Shown here: piece after piece, positions 1 through 7,627 of the stretch | How the letters are laid out: each line of letters opens with the position of its first letter | How positions within the stretch are numbered: the stretch's first letter is position 1 | DNA from: a virus | DNA length: 38,889 bases | Virus record (IMG/VR): IMGVR_UViG_3300022602_000222 | Span: 1 to 38,889 of that record | Reading direction: 5' to 3' (one strand) | Notes under the pieces: model-generated | Told to the model about the DNA's origin: nothing | What the model saw: only the letters and a program-made list of their open reading frames with translations | Databases searched by the model: none | Program-made: the position numbers and the translations under genes

Positions 1-1343
1 CAAGCACAATGACAACGGATGCCTATGGGCGTGTAACCAGCGTCACAGCAGGTACTGTCACAGGTTCTGGCAACTATGTCTTGCAGACCAACCCAACCCT
101 GACCTTGCCTACTATCGGCAATGCAGTTTTTGGTCTCACCAACGTGCCTGTATCTGGCGGTACAACCAACCTATCTGCTTCAGACAACCAGCAGATCTAC
201 TTCACTGCTAACGGTTCTAATAGCAGCCATACGGTAGTCTTGCCTAACACGGCTACCCTTGCTGTCGGTGAGTATTTCGATCTTACCAACATCACTCACC
301 TTGGCACCAATGCCAACGTGACTGTCAACCTTTATGGTGGCACAAACCTTGCAACCTTGTACCCATCACAATCTGTTGTGGCTACAGTGCTTTCTACCAG
401 CTCCAATACCTCTGGTGCTTGGAACCTTTTTTATGATGGTTCTTCTACGGCTACCGGTACAAGCGCAGCGGTCTTCTCTGTTAGCCCTACCCTTGTAACC
501 CCTACCCTTGGGGCAGCATCCGGTACATCATTAGCGCTTTCTTTTAGCGGTTCATCATCTAGCCAAGGTTCATTAAGCGTAGGCGGAAGTATAACTGGCG
601 GTCCAGACACTGGATTGATTGCCACTTTTGCAGGTGCCCAACCTACTTATGCTTACACCCTTGTCCAGAACACAACCAATGGAGCATCATCGTATGCTTC
701 TATGACTGTAGCCAACAACGACTTCAGCTCTTATATTGACGTTGGTGTTAACAGTTCTACCTACAGTTACACATCTGCAGGCTATGTAAACAACTCATTT
801 ACCCAACCTAAGATGAACTTCATCGAAGCCACTGGTGGAGATCTAACCATCGGTACTTGGAGCTCAGGTACAGCGCTTCACTTTGTAGTAGGCGGAACAT
901 CTGCCACGGCAGATAGCATGTCTATCTCTTCGTCTACAGTCACAGTGCCTAGCCTGACCCTTAGCGGCTCACTTACTGCTGCTTCTACCTCTGGTACTAG
1001 CGGTCAGTTGCTCCAATCAACAGGTACTGGCGTTCAATGGACAACGTTCTCGTCTGCTCCTTGGACTACCGTTTCAACATCTGCTGCTACAACCATGGTT
1101 TCTAGGTATCAATATTTTGTGAACACTGGTTCAGCAGTGACAATGACTCTTCCTTCATCGGCAAACGCTGGAGATGAAATCCGAGTCTTTGATAGCACTA
1201 ATAATGCTGCAGCAAACAACATCACTATTGCTCCTAATGGTCTTAACATTCAAGGTTCTGTACAGAATCTTGTCATAGATGTCAGTGGTGGCGGAGCAAC
1301 ACTACTTTATACTGGCTCAACTTATGGATGGAAGGTCGCATAA
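1..1343 (+). CDS. Tail fibre protein, C-terminal part (5' end lies at the right end of the window)
   Basis: The frame is open from base 3 and the first ATG is at 9, but there is no ribosome site before it, so this is probably the 3' part of a longer gene. The product is rich in Thr, Ser, Gly and Asn and has short beta-strand-like repeats such as NPTLTLPTIG and SPTLVTPTLG, typical of trimeric phage fibres. The end (about residues 345-444) has a beta-rich block with DEIRVFDSTNNAAANNITI, resembling structural domains at fibre tips. The frame continues exactly from the gene at 37158-38889 if the ends are joined. It ends TAATG, overlapping the start of the glycine-rich protein. Role: host recognition at the virion surface (inference). 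Fibre class is fairly sure; the receptor is unknown. Confidence 0.8.
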   Translation, partial: STMTTDAYGRVTSVTAGTVTGSGNYVLQTNPTLTLPTIGNAVFGLTNVPVSGGTTNLSASDNQQIYFTANGSNSSHTVVLPNTATLAVGEYFDLTNITHLGTNANVTVNLYGGTNLATLYPSQSVVATVLSTSSNTSGAWNLFYDGSSTATGTSAAVFSVSPTLVTPTLGAASGTSLALSFSGSSSSQGSLSVGGSITGGPDTGLIATFAGAQPTYAYTLVQNTTNGASSYASMTVANNDFSSYIDVGVNSSTYSYTSAGYVNNSFTQPKMNFIEATGGDLTIGTWSSGTALHFVVGGTSATADSMSISSSTVTVPSLTLSGSLTAASTSGTSGQLLQSTGTGVQWTTFSSAPWTTVSTSAATTMVSRYQYFVNTGSAVTMTLPSSANAGDEIRVFDSTNNAAANNITIAPNGLNIQGSVQNLVIDVSGGGATLLYTGSTYGWKVA

Positions 1344-2254
1344 TGACAGTTACACTTTCGCAACTTAACGTAGCATACGCAAATTTAATTCCTAGCTTAC
1401 CACCTCCCAATGTAACTCTTCGTGCTACTTATACTTCTAGCCAAACTGGTCTTACATATCCAGCAGGAACGAAACAAGTTTTTGTTATTGCTATTGGTGG
1501 TGGCGGTGCTGGAAGTTCTGGTTATGGCCCGAATCCTTATGGTGGTGGTGGCGGTGCTGCGATAACTGGCTGGACCGCTCCTTCATCTACTTGCACTATT
1601 GGTGCAGGTGGTGCTGCTTCTGGCGGTGGTAACAGTGGTTATGGCGGTCCGGGTGGAACTACTATTTATGGAGCAGTTGTTGCTGTTGGCGGATCAGGTG
1701 TTTATTCTGGAACACAAGGCACGCCAGGTAGTGGCGGTGCAGGTGGGTCTGGGTGCACGTGGACTTCTGGAATGCTTCTAAGTGTATCTAATGGGCTTGC
1801 TGTTGGCGGTAATGGAGCAAATTATTCATTTAATTTTCCTGCGACTGGTGGCACTTCTGGAGGCGGAGGAAGTCTTGCAACTAGCATTGCAAATGCTTTG
1901 TGCGTACAAGGTGGTAGCGGAATTTTTAATGGAGGCGGAGCAGGAGTGCAAGAAAGTAATTTTGCAACTTCTTATAGCAGCGCTTACGGTGGAGGAACTG
2001 GCGGAAACTCTTTGGCTAGTGGTTACACAGGAGGCACAGGAGGCACAGGTGGCTCGTCTGCAACCGGTGGCGGTGGTGGTGGTGCTGGGTACTTAGGTAA
2101 TGGCGGTAATGGTGGCAACGCTTCTGGAACGGTATGCGGTGGTGGTGGCGCTGGTGGCGCTGGTGGTGGTGGCGGTGGTGGCAGCGGTTATGGAAATACT
2201 TTTGTTAACTATGGTGGCGCTGGTGGCGTTGGCTGCGTTCTTGTTTACTATTAA
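1343..2254 (+). CDS. Glycine-rich tail adhesin-like protein
   Basis: The 303-residue product starts MTVTLSQLNVAYANL. I chose ATG 1343, which overlaps the fibre stop (TAATG) and has GGAAGG seven bases upstream, rather than the in-frame ATG at 1328. After a short N-terminal segment and a strand with AGTKQVFVIAIGGGG, nearly everything is Gly runs separated by short Ser/Thr/Asn/Ala segments, ending GCVLVYY. This pattern of a short head followed by polyglycine stretches is known from fibre-tip adhesins such as phage S16 gp38, where the glycines form packed polyglycine II helices. Its place just after the fibre gene fits a tip adhesin or fibre-assembly role. Homology to gp38 itself is not shown; the function is inferred from composition and position. 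Confidence 0.6.
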   Translation: MTVTLSQLNVAYANLIPSLPPPNVTLRATYTSSQTGLTYPAGTKQVFVIAIGGGGAGSSGYGPNPYGGGGGAAITGWTAPSSTCTIGAGGAASGGGNSGYGGPGGTTIYGAVVAVGGSGVYSGTQGTPGSGGAGGSGCTWTSGMLLSVSNGLAVGGNGANYSFNFPATGGTSGGGGSLATSIANALCVQGGSGIFNGGGAGVQESNFATSYSSAYGGGTGGNSLASGYTGGTGGTGGSSATGGGGGGAGYLGNGGNGGNASGTVCGGGGAGGAGGGGGGGSGYGNTFVNYGGAGGVGCVLVYY

Positions 2255-2271
2255 AATCGAAAGGAAAATAA

Positions 2272-2439
2272 ATGACACTTTACAATTACAAATGTAATAT
2301 ATGTGGGCATGATTATCAAGAAGGTCGTGAAGACGATCATCCGCAATGGTTCACTAAATGTCCAGTAACAGATTGCACAGGCGATTTAATTGATGTAGCA
2401 GCACCTGCTTCAACGGAACCAGCAGCTCCAACTGCTTAA
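2272..2439 (+). CDS. Small zinc-ribbon-like protein (55 aa)
   Basis: This short gene begins MTLYNYKCNICGHDY, with AAGGAAAA about six bases before its ATG. It carries CxxC at residues 8-11 and C30/C35 in a KCPVTDC segment, so four cysteines could bind one zinc ion. The tail is Ala/Pro/Thr-rich. It lies between the adhesin and a 25-codon ORF that it overlaps by one base (TAATG). The gene is well supported by start, spacing and the cysteine pattern. The function is unknown; small zinc-ribbon proteins are unusually common in this genome. Confidence 0.7.
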   Translation: MTLYNYKCNICGHDYQEGREDDHPQWFTKCPVTDCTGDLIDVAAPASTEPAAPTA

Positions 2440-2516
2440 TGATTGACGAGATAGTCCCTTTACGCCGTACCGTTGAGGACGGCGTAGAGTTTTTTGAAAT
2501 AAACGATTGGTTGTAA
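2439..2516 (+). CDS. Possible 25-aa microprotein
   Basis: The ATG overlaps the stop of the zinc-ribbon gene (TAATG), as at many gene junctions here, and the frame runs 25 codons (MIDEIVPLRRTVEDGVEFF...). The stop lies five bases before a terminator hairpin. It has no ribosome site of its own, so it would depend on coupling. The peptide is acidic with a predicted helical character and has no recognisable motif. It may be only a chance frame filling the gap to the terminator. Confidence 0.4.
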   Translation: MIDEIVPLRRTVEDGVEFFEINDWL

Positions 2517-2520
2517 TACC

Positions 2521-2552
2521 AGCCCCGCTTAACTGGCGGGGCTTTTTCTTTT
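2521..2552 (+). terminator. Rho-independent terminator abutting the next ribosome site
   Basis: An 8-bp perfect stem (AGCCCCGC / GCGGGGCT) with a 7-base loop is followed by TTTTCTTTT. The next gene's Shine-Dalgarno AGGAGG starts directly after the T-run (2553-2558). Late genes follow in the same direction without an obvious new promoter, so partial readthrough is likely. Confidence 0.85.
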
Positions 2553-2562
2553 AGGAGGATGA

Positions 2563-4572
2563 ATGTCACAGGACGCGCCTTATCAAATTGCAGAAGGTAG
2601 AGCTAACTACTCCATCGCTGTAGATGTAGGCATTACTGCTGGTCAGATCTGGCAGAACACAGACATTGATTACGATGTAGCAATTGGTGGCATTCCGTTT
2701 ATTGTTGACCCAAGCAAAGATCATCCTTACCAACGTGAGACTACACAGTTTCGCAAGAACCAATACGATACACAGCGTGACCCGGGTGAGCAGTCACTGA
2801 CCAACTGGTGGATCCGTAGCCAATCATCTTTTGATGCTGGTAATGGAATCATCTACTACGATCCATTTGCTAATCCATTCTCTACTACACTGGCATCTAA
2901 TTCATATCGTTTTCGAGATAGCATAGGTGTAGATGTACACCAGTATGGACAGGTTACTCTTCTTAACCGACCATCGGTAATCAAAACAACAACCAATGCT
3001 CTTAAAGTAGAGCACGTTATTGTTAACGGCGAAGATTACATGATGTTGCTTGACACTAACATTTACCTTGTAACTCCTAGCGGTAGCTCAACTACATTGG
3101 TTACTGCTGCATCTACCTCTACTCCTATCCCTACCATGTGCAATGATGGTGCAAATGTTTATTACATTGATGCTGGCTATGTATGGTCTATGCCTCTTAC
3201 TGGTGGCAGCGCTACTCAATTATTCCCTACTGGTAGCTTTACTTCAGCATTACTTGCATGGTCGCACCAAAGATTAATTGGTTGCATTAACAATGCTGTC
3301 TATCAACTAACCGGTTCAGGTTCATCTTTGCCTACTGCTACCTATGTTCATCCTGATACTAAATGGAAATGGACTGGCGTTGCAGATGGCGGTCTTGCTA
3401 TTTATGCATCTGGATACTCTGGTGCTAACTCTGCTATCTACATGTTTACCTTGGACACAACAACAGGACTTATGCCTACACTTACAGCAGGCATAGTATC
3501 TGCAGAGCTACCCGATGGCGAGCAAGTCCACTCATTGTATATCCACTTAGCTACATACATTTGCATAGGAACAACACAAGGTGTACGCATTGGTACTCTT
3601 GATCCTAACACTGGCAACATTAACTACGGCCAGATACTTAACACTCAAACCAATATGACTATCACCGGATTTGCTGCCACAGATACATTCGTGTGGTGTG
3701 CTGGTTATGTATACGATGGAGTAGATACATACGGTGGTTGCCTTAAGGTAGACCTTACCAATCCTATTGACACATTGATGTTCTCTATATCGCAAGATGT
3801 TTATGGCGAAGATCTAGCTGACAACCCGCTCAATGATGTATGCATTATCAATAGCACAGGACAGGTAGCGTTTATCGGAGCCACTGCTGCTACTACATCA
3901 GTAGCACAGATTGGAAACCTAGGGCTATGGATCCAATCTCTTGATGAAGTATACCCATCTGGTTGGCTTGATACGGGATTAATCCGTTACAACATGCTTG
4001 AGCCTAAGAACTATAAGCGTGTAGCTGGACGTGCAGATGTGGGTATAACCCCATCATCTGACAACCCGTCAGGAACAACCAAAGGTTCTGTGACTATCCA
4101 GACTTATGATAACCAATACAATTACTACGATGTAATTACTTATGACAACGTAGTTGGAACTCCTGAAGCTTCTATTACACAACCTAACGTAGCTCAAAAC
4201 GAATTAGGTTTACGGTTTATTTTAAGCCGCGATACTACTAACATTGGTCTATCACCAGTGTTTCATGGCTATCAACTTAAAGCCGTACCTGCTACACCAC
4301 GTACCCGTACTATCAAAGTACCCGTGCTGAACTATGACATTGAAGAAGATAAGTACTCCGTATCTGTGGGCTACTTAGGTAGAGCATGGACACGGTTGGC
4401 TGCATTAGAAAGCATTGAAAGCGCTGGAGATGTTATTACTTTTCAAGACTTTCGTAATGGAGAAGTAGTGCAATGTCTTATCGAAAACATCACATTCATT
4501 AACAGCATGGCACCAGATCGTCGTCTATCTAACTATGAAGGCATCTTGATTGTTACTATTAGAACGGTATAA
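2563..4572 (+). CDS. Large virion tail protein, unknown subtype (669 aa)
   Basis: The 669-residue product starts MSQDAPYQIAEGRANYS, with AGGAGG five bases upstream. It has no signal peptide or membrane segment. The middle (about residues 130-440) is made of repeated beta-strand-like segments such as NVYYIDAGYVWSMPLTGG and LLAWSHQRLIGCINNAVYQLTG, which look like blades of a beta-propeller. The N-terminal portion resembles a virion-binding domain and the C-terminal third (about 460-669) is again beta-rich. It sits between fibre/adhesin genes and lysis genes, so a tail hub, tip or nozzle protein is likely. No family was recognised with certainty; the propeller is read by eye from repeat spacing. 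Confidence 0.6.
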   Translation: MSQDAPYQIAEGRANYSIAVDVGITAGQIWQNTDIDYDVAIGGIPFIVDPSKDHPYQRETTQFRKNQYDTQRDPGEQSLTNWWIRSQSSFDAGNGIIYYDPFANPFSTTLASNSYRFRDSIGVDVHQYGQVTLLNRPSVIKTTTNALKVEHVIVNGEDYMMLLDTNIYLVTPSGSSTTLVTAASTSTPIPTMCNDGANVYYIDAGYVWSMPLTGGSATQLFPTGSFTSALLAWSHQRLIGCINNAVYQLTGSGSSLPTATYVHPDTKWKWTGVADGGLAIYASGYSGANSAIYMFTLDTTTGLMPTLTAGIVSAELPDGEQVHSLYIHLATYICIGTTQGVRIGTLDPNTGNINYGQILNTQTNMTITGFAATDTFVWCAGYVYDGVDTYGGCLKVDLTNPIDTLMFSISQDVYGEDLADNPLNDVCIINSTGQVAFIGATAATTSVAQIGNLGLWIQSLDEVYPSGWLDTGLIRYNMLEPKNYKRVAGRADVGITPSSDNPSGTTKGSVTIQTYDNQYNYYDVITYDNVVGTPEASITQPNVAQNELGLRFILSRDTTNIGLSPVFHGYQLKAVPATPRTRTIKVPVLNYDIEEDKYSVSVGYLGRAWTRLAALESIESAGDVITFQDFRNGEVVQCLIENITFINSMAPDRRLSNYEGILIVTIRTV

Positions 4573-4574
4573 CA

Positions 4575-4892
4575 ATGCTCAAGCAGGTAAGCGACACACT
4601 TACTAACCAAGCTAACATCTCTAGCATCTTCTACTATTACTCAGCAGTAATGGCGGTAATACTTACAGGTGCAGCGGTTATGCTTCGTCATTACATTGTT
4701 AAAACAGTTAAAGAAGAAAACGAAAAAGTTCTTGACTGTGTTAACAACATGGACAAACGAACCACCCGTATTGAGTATGCATTGTATAACGATGGACAAA
4801 CAGGTTTGATTAATAAAGTAGATGCGCTTATCCAAAACCAACAGGTAATCAAAACTGATGTCGAAGTAATGAAAGCAAGGCAAAATGATTAA
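4575..4892 (+). CDS. Single-pass membrane protein with coiled coil (lysis cassette)
   Basis: The 105-residue product has one hydrophobic segment at about residues 20-38 (FYYYSAVMAVILTGAAVML), followed by a charged, probably helical tail with VKEENEKVLDCVNNMDKRTTRIEYAL. This layout, a short outside part, one transmembrane helix and a cytoplasmic or periplasmic coiled coil, is common among small actinophage proteins next to endolysin genes. It overlaps the following membrane protein gene by 8 bases. A holin accessory or spanin-like role is possible; position is the main support. Confidence 0.55.
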   Translation: MLKQVSDTLTNQANISSIFYYYSAVMAVILTGAAVMLRHYIVKTVKEENEKVLDCVNNMDKRTTRIEYALYNDGQTGLINKVDALIQNQQVIKTDVEVMKARQND

Positions 4893-5268
4893 AGCTTTCA
4901 AACGTAAATACATTCATGAAGCTACTGGAGATGTGCTTACCTTTAGTGAGCAGATCTCATGGAAAGTCCAAGGCATTATCCGCAACTGGTATTTTGTTAT
5001 TGTCTGGTCGACTGTAACGTTTATCTGGTGGATCCAACCTACATGGTTTACTGATACCCATGCTTATATCAAGTGGATGAACGTAGCATCATGGCTAGCA
5101 GTAACAGTTGAATTAGTTATTGGTATTGCCATGATTGGTCAGACCAAACGTGATGCTCAAATCATCCGCGCCATTTACAAGATATTACCTGAGATCCAGC
5201 AAGCCCTTGAATACATCCGCAAGCTCGAAGAGCGAGAAATCAAAATGATTGAGGAACTCAATGATTAA
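4885..5268 (+). CDS. Two-pass membrane protein, candidate holin
   Basis: The 127-residue product carries two hydrophobic segments: about residues 36-50 (WYFVIVWSTVTFIWW) and 68-86 (VASWLAVTVELVIGIAMIG). A charged, helical C-terminal tail follows (residues 98-127, rich in Glu, Lys and Ile). It overlaps genes on both sides and is followed at once by two peptidoglycan- or amide-cleaving enzymes. Two-helix holins are common in phages, so this is the best holin candidate in the window, but the similarity is one of topology only. Confidence 0.5.
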   Translation: MIKAFKRKYIHEATGDVLTFSEQISWKVQGIIRNWYFVIVWSTVTFIWWIQPTWFTDTHAYIKWMNVASWLAVTVELVIGIAMIGQTKRDAQIIRAIYKILPEIQQALEYIRKLEEREIKMIEELND

Positions 5269-5749
5269 CTATGAACCAAGGATCGGGGACTTCGGTGTTG
5301 TTAGAAGCAATGGCATCTTTGCTCGCCTCATTCAGCTTGGAACCCTATCGCGTTGGAACCATGCGTTCGTCTATATTGGCGATGGCTACATTGTTGAAGC
5401 CACACCCAAAGGTGTAATCAAAAGCAAAGTATCTAAGTACACCAACGTTGCGTGGAACAAACATGAAAGCCTTAACCATGAAGAGCGTCAGCAGATTGTT
5501 ATGTTTGCTCTCAAAGCAGTAGGACAACCTTATAACTTTATTGTTATAGGAAACATTGCCCTTCGCATCTTAGGTCTTAAGCTTCTTGCTAAGACCAAAT
5601 TGATGTACCACTGGGCTCAGGCTACCAAGGGATACATCTGCTCTGAGTTAGTAGCAGAAGCATACGAATCCATTGGCGAGAACCTATGTAATAAAGATCC
5701 AGACCTAGTAACCCCCGGCGATCTAGCAGAAAGGCTGGTTTATCTATGA
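5261..5749 (+). CDS. YiiX-like permuted papain-fold hydrolase
   Basis: The 162-residue product starts MINYEPRIGDFGVVRS. I chose ATG 5261, with GAGG six bases before it, over an in-frame TTG at 5249. Motifs fit the permuted NlpC/P60-like group (YiiX/DUF830): GDFGVV near the start, the His of WNHAFVYIGDGYIVEA (H34), and a late ICSELVAEAY with the likely nucleophile C127. Such enzymes cleave amide or ester bonds, in phages often in peptidoglycan stem peptides. It overlaps the membrane protein before it and the amidase after it (ATGA), so it belongs to the lysis cassette. The fold call is fairly confident; the substrate is inferred. Confidence 0.75.
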   Translation: MINYEPRIGDFGVVRSNGIFARLIQLGTLSRWNHAFVYIGDGYIVEATPKGVIKSKVSKYTNVAWNKHESLNHEERQQIVMFALKAVGQPYNFIVIGNIALRILGLKLLAKTKLMYHWAQATKGYICSELVAEAYESIGENLCNKDPDLVTPGDLAERLVYL

Positions 5750-6288
5750 CCTATCCATTTATTGGAGCCAAACATTTTACCCCCGGACGTGGCAACAACA
5801 AGATTCGTCTTATCGTAGTACATACAATGGAGACACCAGAAAATCGTGGTCGTGCCTATCAGGTAGCCCAATGGTTTGCTAGTCCGTCCAGCCCACAAGC
5901 ATCAGCCCATTACATGGTAGATAATGCAGAGGTATACCAGTCTGTCAAAGATACTGATACTGCATGGGCAGTAGACGACTTTGAACTTAACCAACAATCA
6001 ATCTCTATCGAGCATGCTGGTGAGGCATCACAAACTCCTGCCGATTGGCAAGACACATACTCACAAGCTGAGCTTAATCTGAGCGCTACCTTAGCAGCGC
6101 AACTTGCTAAAGAATACAACATTCCTATTGTCAAGCTATCACCAGCAGATATTCTTGCTGGTAAGGCTGGCTTCTGTGGACACGTTGATATTACTGAGGC
6201 TAAGAAAATTGCTGGCGGTCACACAGATCCGGGTACCAACTTTCCTTGGACTAAGTATCTTGCCAAGGTACAATCCCAATCCCACTAA
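5746..6288 (+). CDS. N-acetylmuramoyl-L-alanine amidase endolysin
   Basis: The 180-residue product is an amidase_2 (T7 lysozyme/PGRP) domain. It shows the RLIVVHTME strand with zinc ligand H26, SAHYMVD (H55), the SISIEHAG strand, and the C-terminal GHVDIT (H146) and GGHTDPG (H159, D161) segments. It would cut the bond between MurNAc and L-Ala of host peptidoglycan at the end of infection. There is no signal peptide and no separate wall-binding domain, so export would rely on the holin candidate. The start overlaps the previous stop (ATGA). Length is normal for a single-domain amidase. Confidence 0.93.
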   Translation: MTYPFIGAKHFTPGRGNNKIRLIVVHTMETPENRGRAYQVAQWFASPSSPQASAHYMVDNAEVYQSVKDTDTAWAVDDFELNQQSISIEHAGEASQTPADWQDTYSQAELNLSATLAAQLAKEYNIPIVKLSPADILAGKAGFCGHVDITEAKKIAGGHTDPGTNFPWTKYLAKVQSQSH

Positions 6289-6436
6289 GGTACTACGACA
6301 CGCACATTGTTTTGCTTGTGGCAAAGCAGGTGCTGTACAGTTAAGACTCTGGATGGTTTACTGTCCAGATTGTTACCCTATAGCGCTAGAAAAGGATAAG
6401 CAAAAATGGCAGCAACAAAAATCTCAATCAATGTAG
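6260..6436 (+). CDS. Possible small zinc-ribbon protein
   Basis: In a frame that overlaps the ends of both neighbours, the sequence encodes HCFACGKAG and, 17 residues on, VYCPDCYP. This is a good two-knuckle zinc-ribbon pattern that is unlikely to arise by chance. The start is unclear: there is no ATG close by, so I used TTG 6260, although the frame is open back to an ATG at 6104 deep inside the amidase gene. It ends inside the next gene (6406). It could also be a decayed gene. The cysteine pattern is directly seen; expression is doubtful. Confidence 0.4.
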   Translation: MPRYNPNPTKVLRHAHCFACGKAGAVQLRLWMVYCPDCYPIALEKDKQKWQQQKSQSM

Positions 6437-6783
6437 TGGAGCATTTTGTTAAGCACTACATCGAAGCATTGATCCCAGCAGAAACAATCGCATTAACAGA
6501 AGCACACGGCACGGATGTAAAGCATGCAGTTATCGGTGCAGCATGGGCAGTACTAGCCCCAGTCATTGAGGCAGGCTACATCTTTGTCAAGAAGGCAATC
6601 CAGAAGTCAGCAGTTGAAAAAGATTTATTTGATCTACTTCAACGCTTGGCTGATGAGCACAAGTCAACAGCCAAAGATGTGGCTGAGGTCAAGGCTGTAG
6701 TCCAAGAAATTGCACCAGCAACAGATCCTGCCCCAGTAATCCCTCCAGCTACACCAGAGGCACCAGCTACACCTGCCTCATAA
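6406..6783 (+). CDS. Ala/Pro-tailed late protein of unknown function
   Basis: The 125-residue product has AAAAGGAT before its ATG. Residues 1-45 look amphipathic and helical. Residues about 46-66 (HAVIGAAWAVLAPVIEAGYIF) are moderately hydrophobic and could cross a membrane. A charged helix follows, then an Ala/Pro/Thr-rich tail from about 102 that ends APATPAS. It is the last gene before the two-way terminator and follows the endolysin. A second holin or lysis regulator is possible. No family was recognised. Confidence 0.55.
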   Translation: MAATKISINVVEHFVKHYIEALIPAETIALTEAHGTDVKHAVIGAAWAVLAPVIEAGYIFVKKAIQKSAVEKDLFDLLQRLADEHKSTAKDVAEVKAVVQEIAPATDPAPVIPPATPEAPATPAS

Positions 6784-6810
6784 CGGTTCGAGGATCGTTT
6801 CTAAGACAAG

Positions 6811-6856
6811 AAAACCCCCGCTCTAGTATCTTTACTAGGGACGGGGGTTCTTTTTT
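6811..6856. terminator. Two-way terminator between convergent arms
   Basis: The stem AACCCCCG / CGGGGGTT (6813-6820 with 6842-6849) has an inner pairing CTAGTA / TACTAG. It is followed on the plus strand by CTTTTTTGTTTT and on the minus strand by TTTTCTTG. It lies exactly between the last rightward gene (ends 6783) and the last leftward gene (ends 6862). Confidence 0.92.
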
Positions 6857-6861
6857 GTTTT

Positions 6862-7545
6862 CTAAGCGCGGTCTACTGCACCCTGAACCAATGGAATGTC
6901 CTGCCCATTGGCTGTGGTGTAGTACCCATAGGCACCTTTAGGTAGGGTGAACGGGGCAGTCGGTACATTCATCTGGCTATATGGACCCTTGGCACCGATC
7001 TGGTAGAACGCAGGCCATGTGAAGTCAGGGGCAATCACGTTGGTTCCTAGCGGTGTAGTAATAAGGTAGTTGCCCACGGTGTGATCGCAGATCTCCTGCA
7101 ACCATGACCGACCTGATGGATCCTTGGCAGTCTTATTGATTTGAGGATCGACCAACATCTCTGCTACTTCATGCATAGCTACTGCTGTGATTCCGGGGGT
7201 ACAGATTGGCTTAGTGATTTGTTTACCCAAGATTGAAAGTCCTTTGACATACGTTCCAAAAGGGCTTCTCTTTCCGTAAGCATCGACTCGAATGTACGCG
7301 ATTGGTATTCCGTTAACGGTTTCGTGGTATCCGTAAGCGGTAGATTCCATTGCGATGTTGGGAAACTCGTTGACAAAACAGACGTTCCAGTCCGCTTGGT
7401 TCGTTGTAAGTTCCTGCATAACCGTAAAGCCAGTAAGGTTCCAAGCCTTACAGACCTGTTGCGTGAAGGATGCAATGGCATTGGTAATGGGTCCGATCTG
7501 TGTACCTAAAGTTCCTGATTGATCTACTATGTTGATTGTTGTCAT
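6862..7545 (-). CDS. Putative HExxE zinc metalloprotease-like protein
   Basis: The 227-residue product has GGAGAAAC directly before its ATG. Its core is ITAVAMHEVAEMLVDP (H125, E126, E129, D133), followed about 20 residues later by WLQEICDHTVGNYLI (E151, D154). I recall similar HEvxEMlvDP segments in uncharacterised actinobacterial and phage proteins. The arrangement resembles zincins, in which HE is followed by a third ligand, but the usual second His is Glu here. There is no signal peptide. It is the last gene of the leftward arm, set apart from whiB by 58 bases with a hairpin and a repeated box, so it may have its own promoter. Protease activity is inferred. Confidence 0.5.
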   Translation of the reverse strand: MTTINIVDQSGTLGTQIGPITNAIASFTQQVCKAWNLTGFTVMQELTTNQADWNVCFVNEFPNIAMESTAYGYHETVNGIPIAYIRVDAYGKRSPFGTYVKGLSILGKQITKPICTPGITAVAMHEVAEMLVDPQINKTAKDPSGRSWLQEICDHTVGNYLITTPLGTNVIAPDFTWPAFYQIGAKGPYSQMNVPTAPFTLPKGAYGYYTTANGQDIPLVQGAVDRA

Positions 7546-7579
7546 GTTTCTCCGCGTGTCGATTTGACAGATAATTTGA

Positions 7580-7600
7580 TTTGAACGGAACAGTACAGTA
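7580..7600. promoter_or_regulatory. Composite box shared with the control region
   Basis: TTTGAACGGA (7580-7589), four bases, then TACAGTA (7594-7600). The same order and spacing occur at 19301-19321 (TTTGAACGGA, four bases, TACTGTA). Here it sits between the whiB stop and the start of the metalloprotease-like gene. Promoter or operator function is inferred from the repetition and its position. Confidence 0.45.
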
Positions 7601-7627
7601 AGATCACCTCTGTGGAGAGGTGATCTT
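7600..7627. other. Perfect 12-bp hairpin at the whiB stop
   Basis: AAGATCACCTCT, loop GTGG, AGAGGTGATCTT. The hairpin covers the last codons and stop of whiB. There is no T-run on either side, so an mRNA 3'-end stabiliser, processing site or operator is more likely than a classic terminator. Confidence 0.6.

Noticed and set aside
9-1343. Complete gene starting at ATG 9
   Set aside because: No ribosome site and the open frame continues to the window edge; the fibre half at the right end fits in frame.
1343-2254. Diversity-generating retroelement target
   Set aside because: No reverse transcriptase or template repeat is visible in the window.
1599-2297. Several overlapping plus and minus frames across the glycine-rich gene
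   Set aside because: They are Val/Leu/Ala or Thr/Ile/Ser shadows of GGT/GGC repeats in other frames.
2354-2763. Two minus-strand frames around the terminator
   Set aside because: They lie opposite well-supported plus genes, lack ribosome sites and have no family features.
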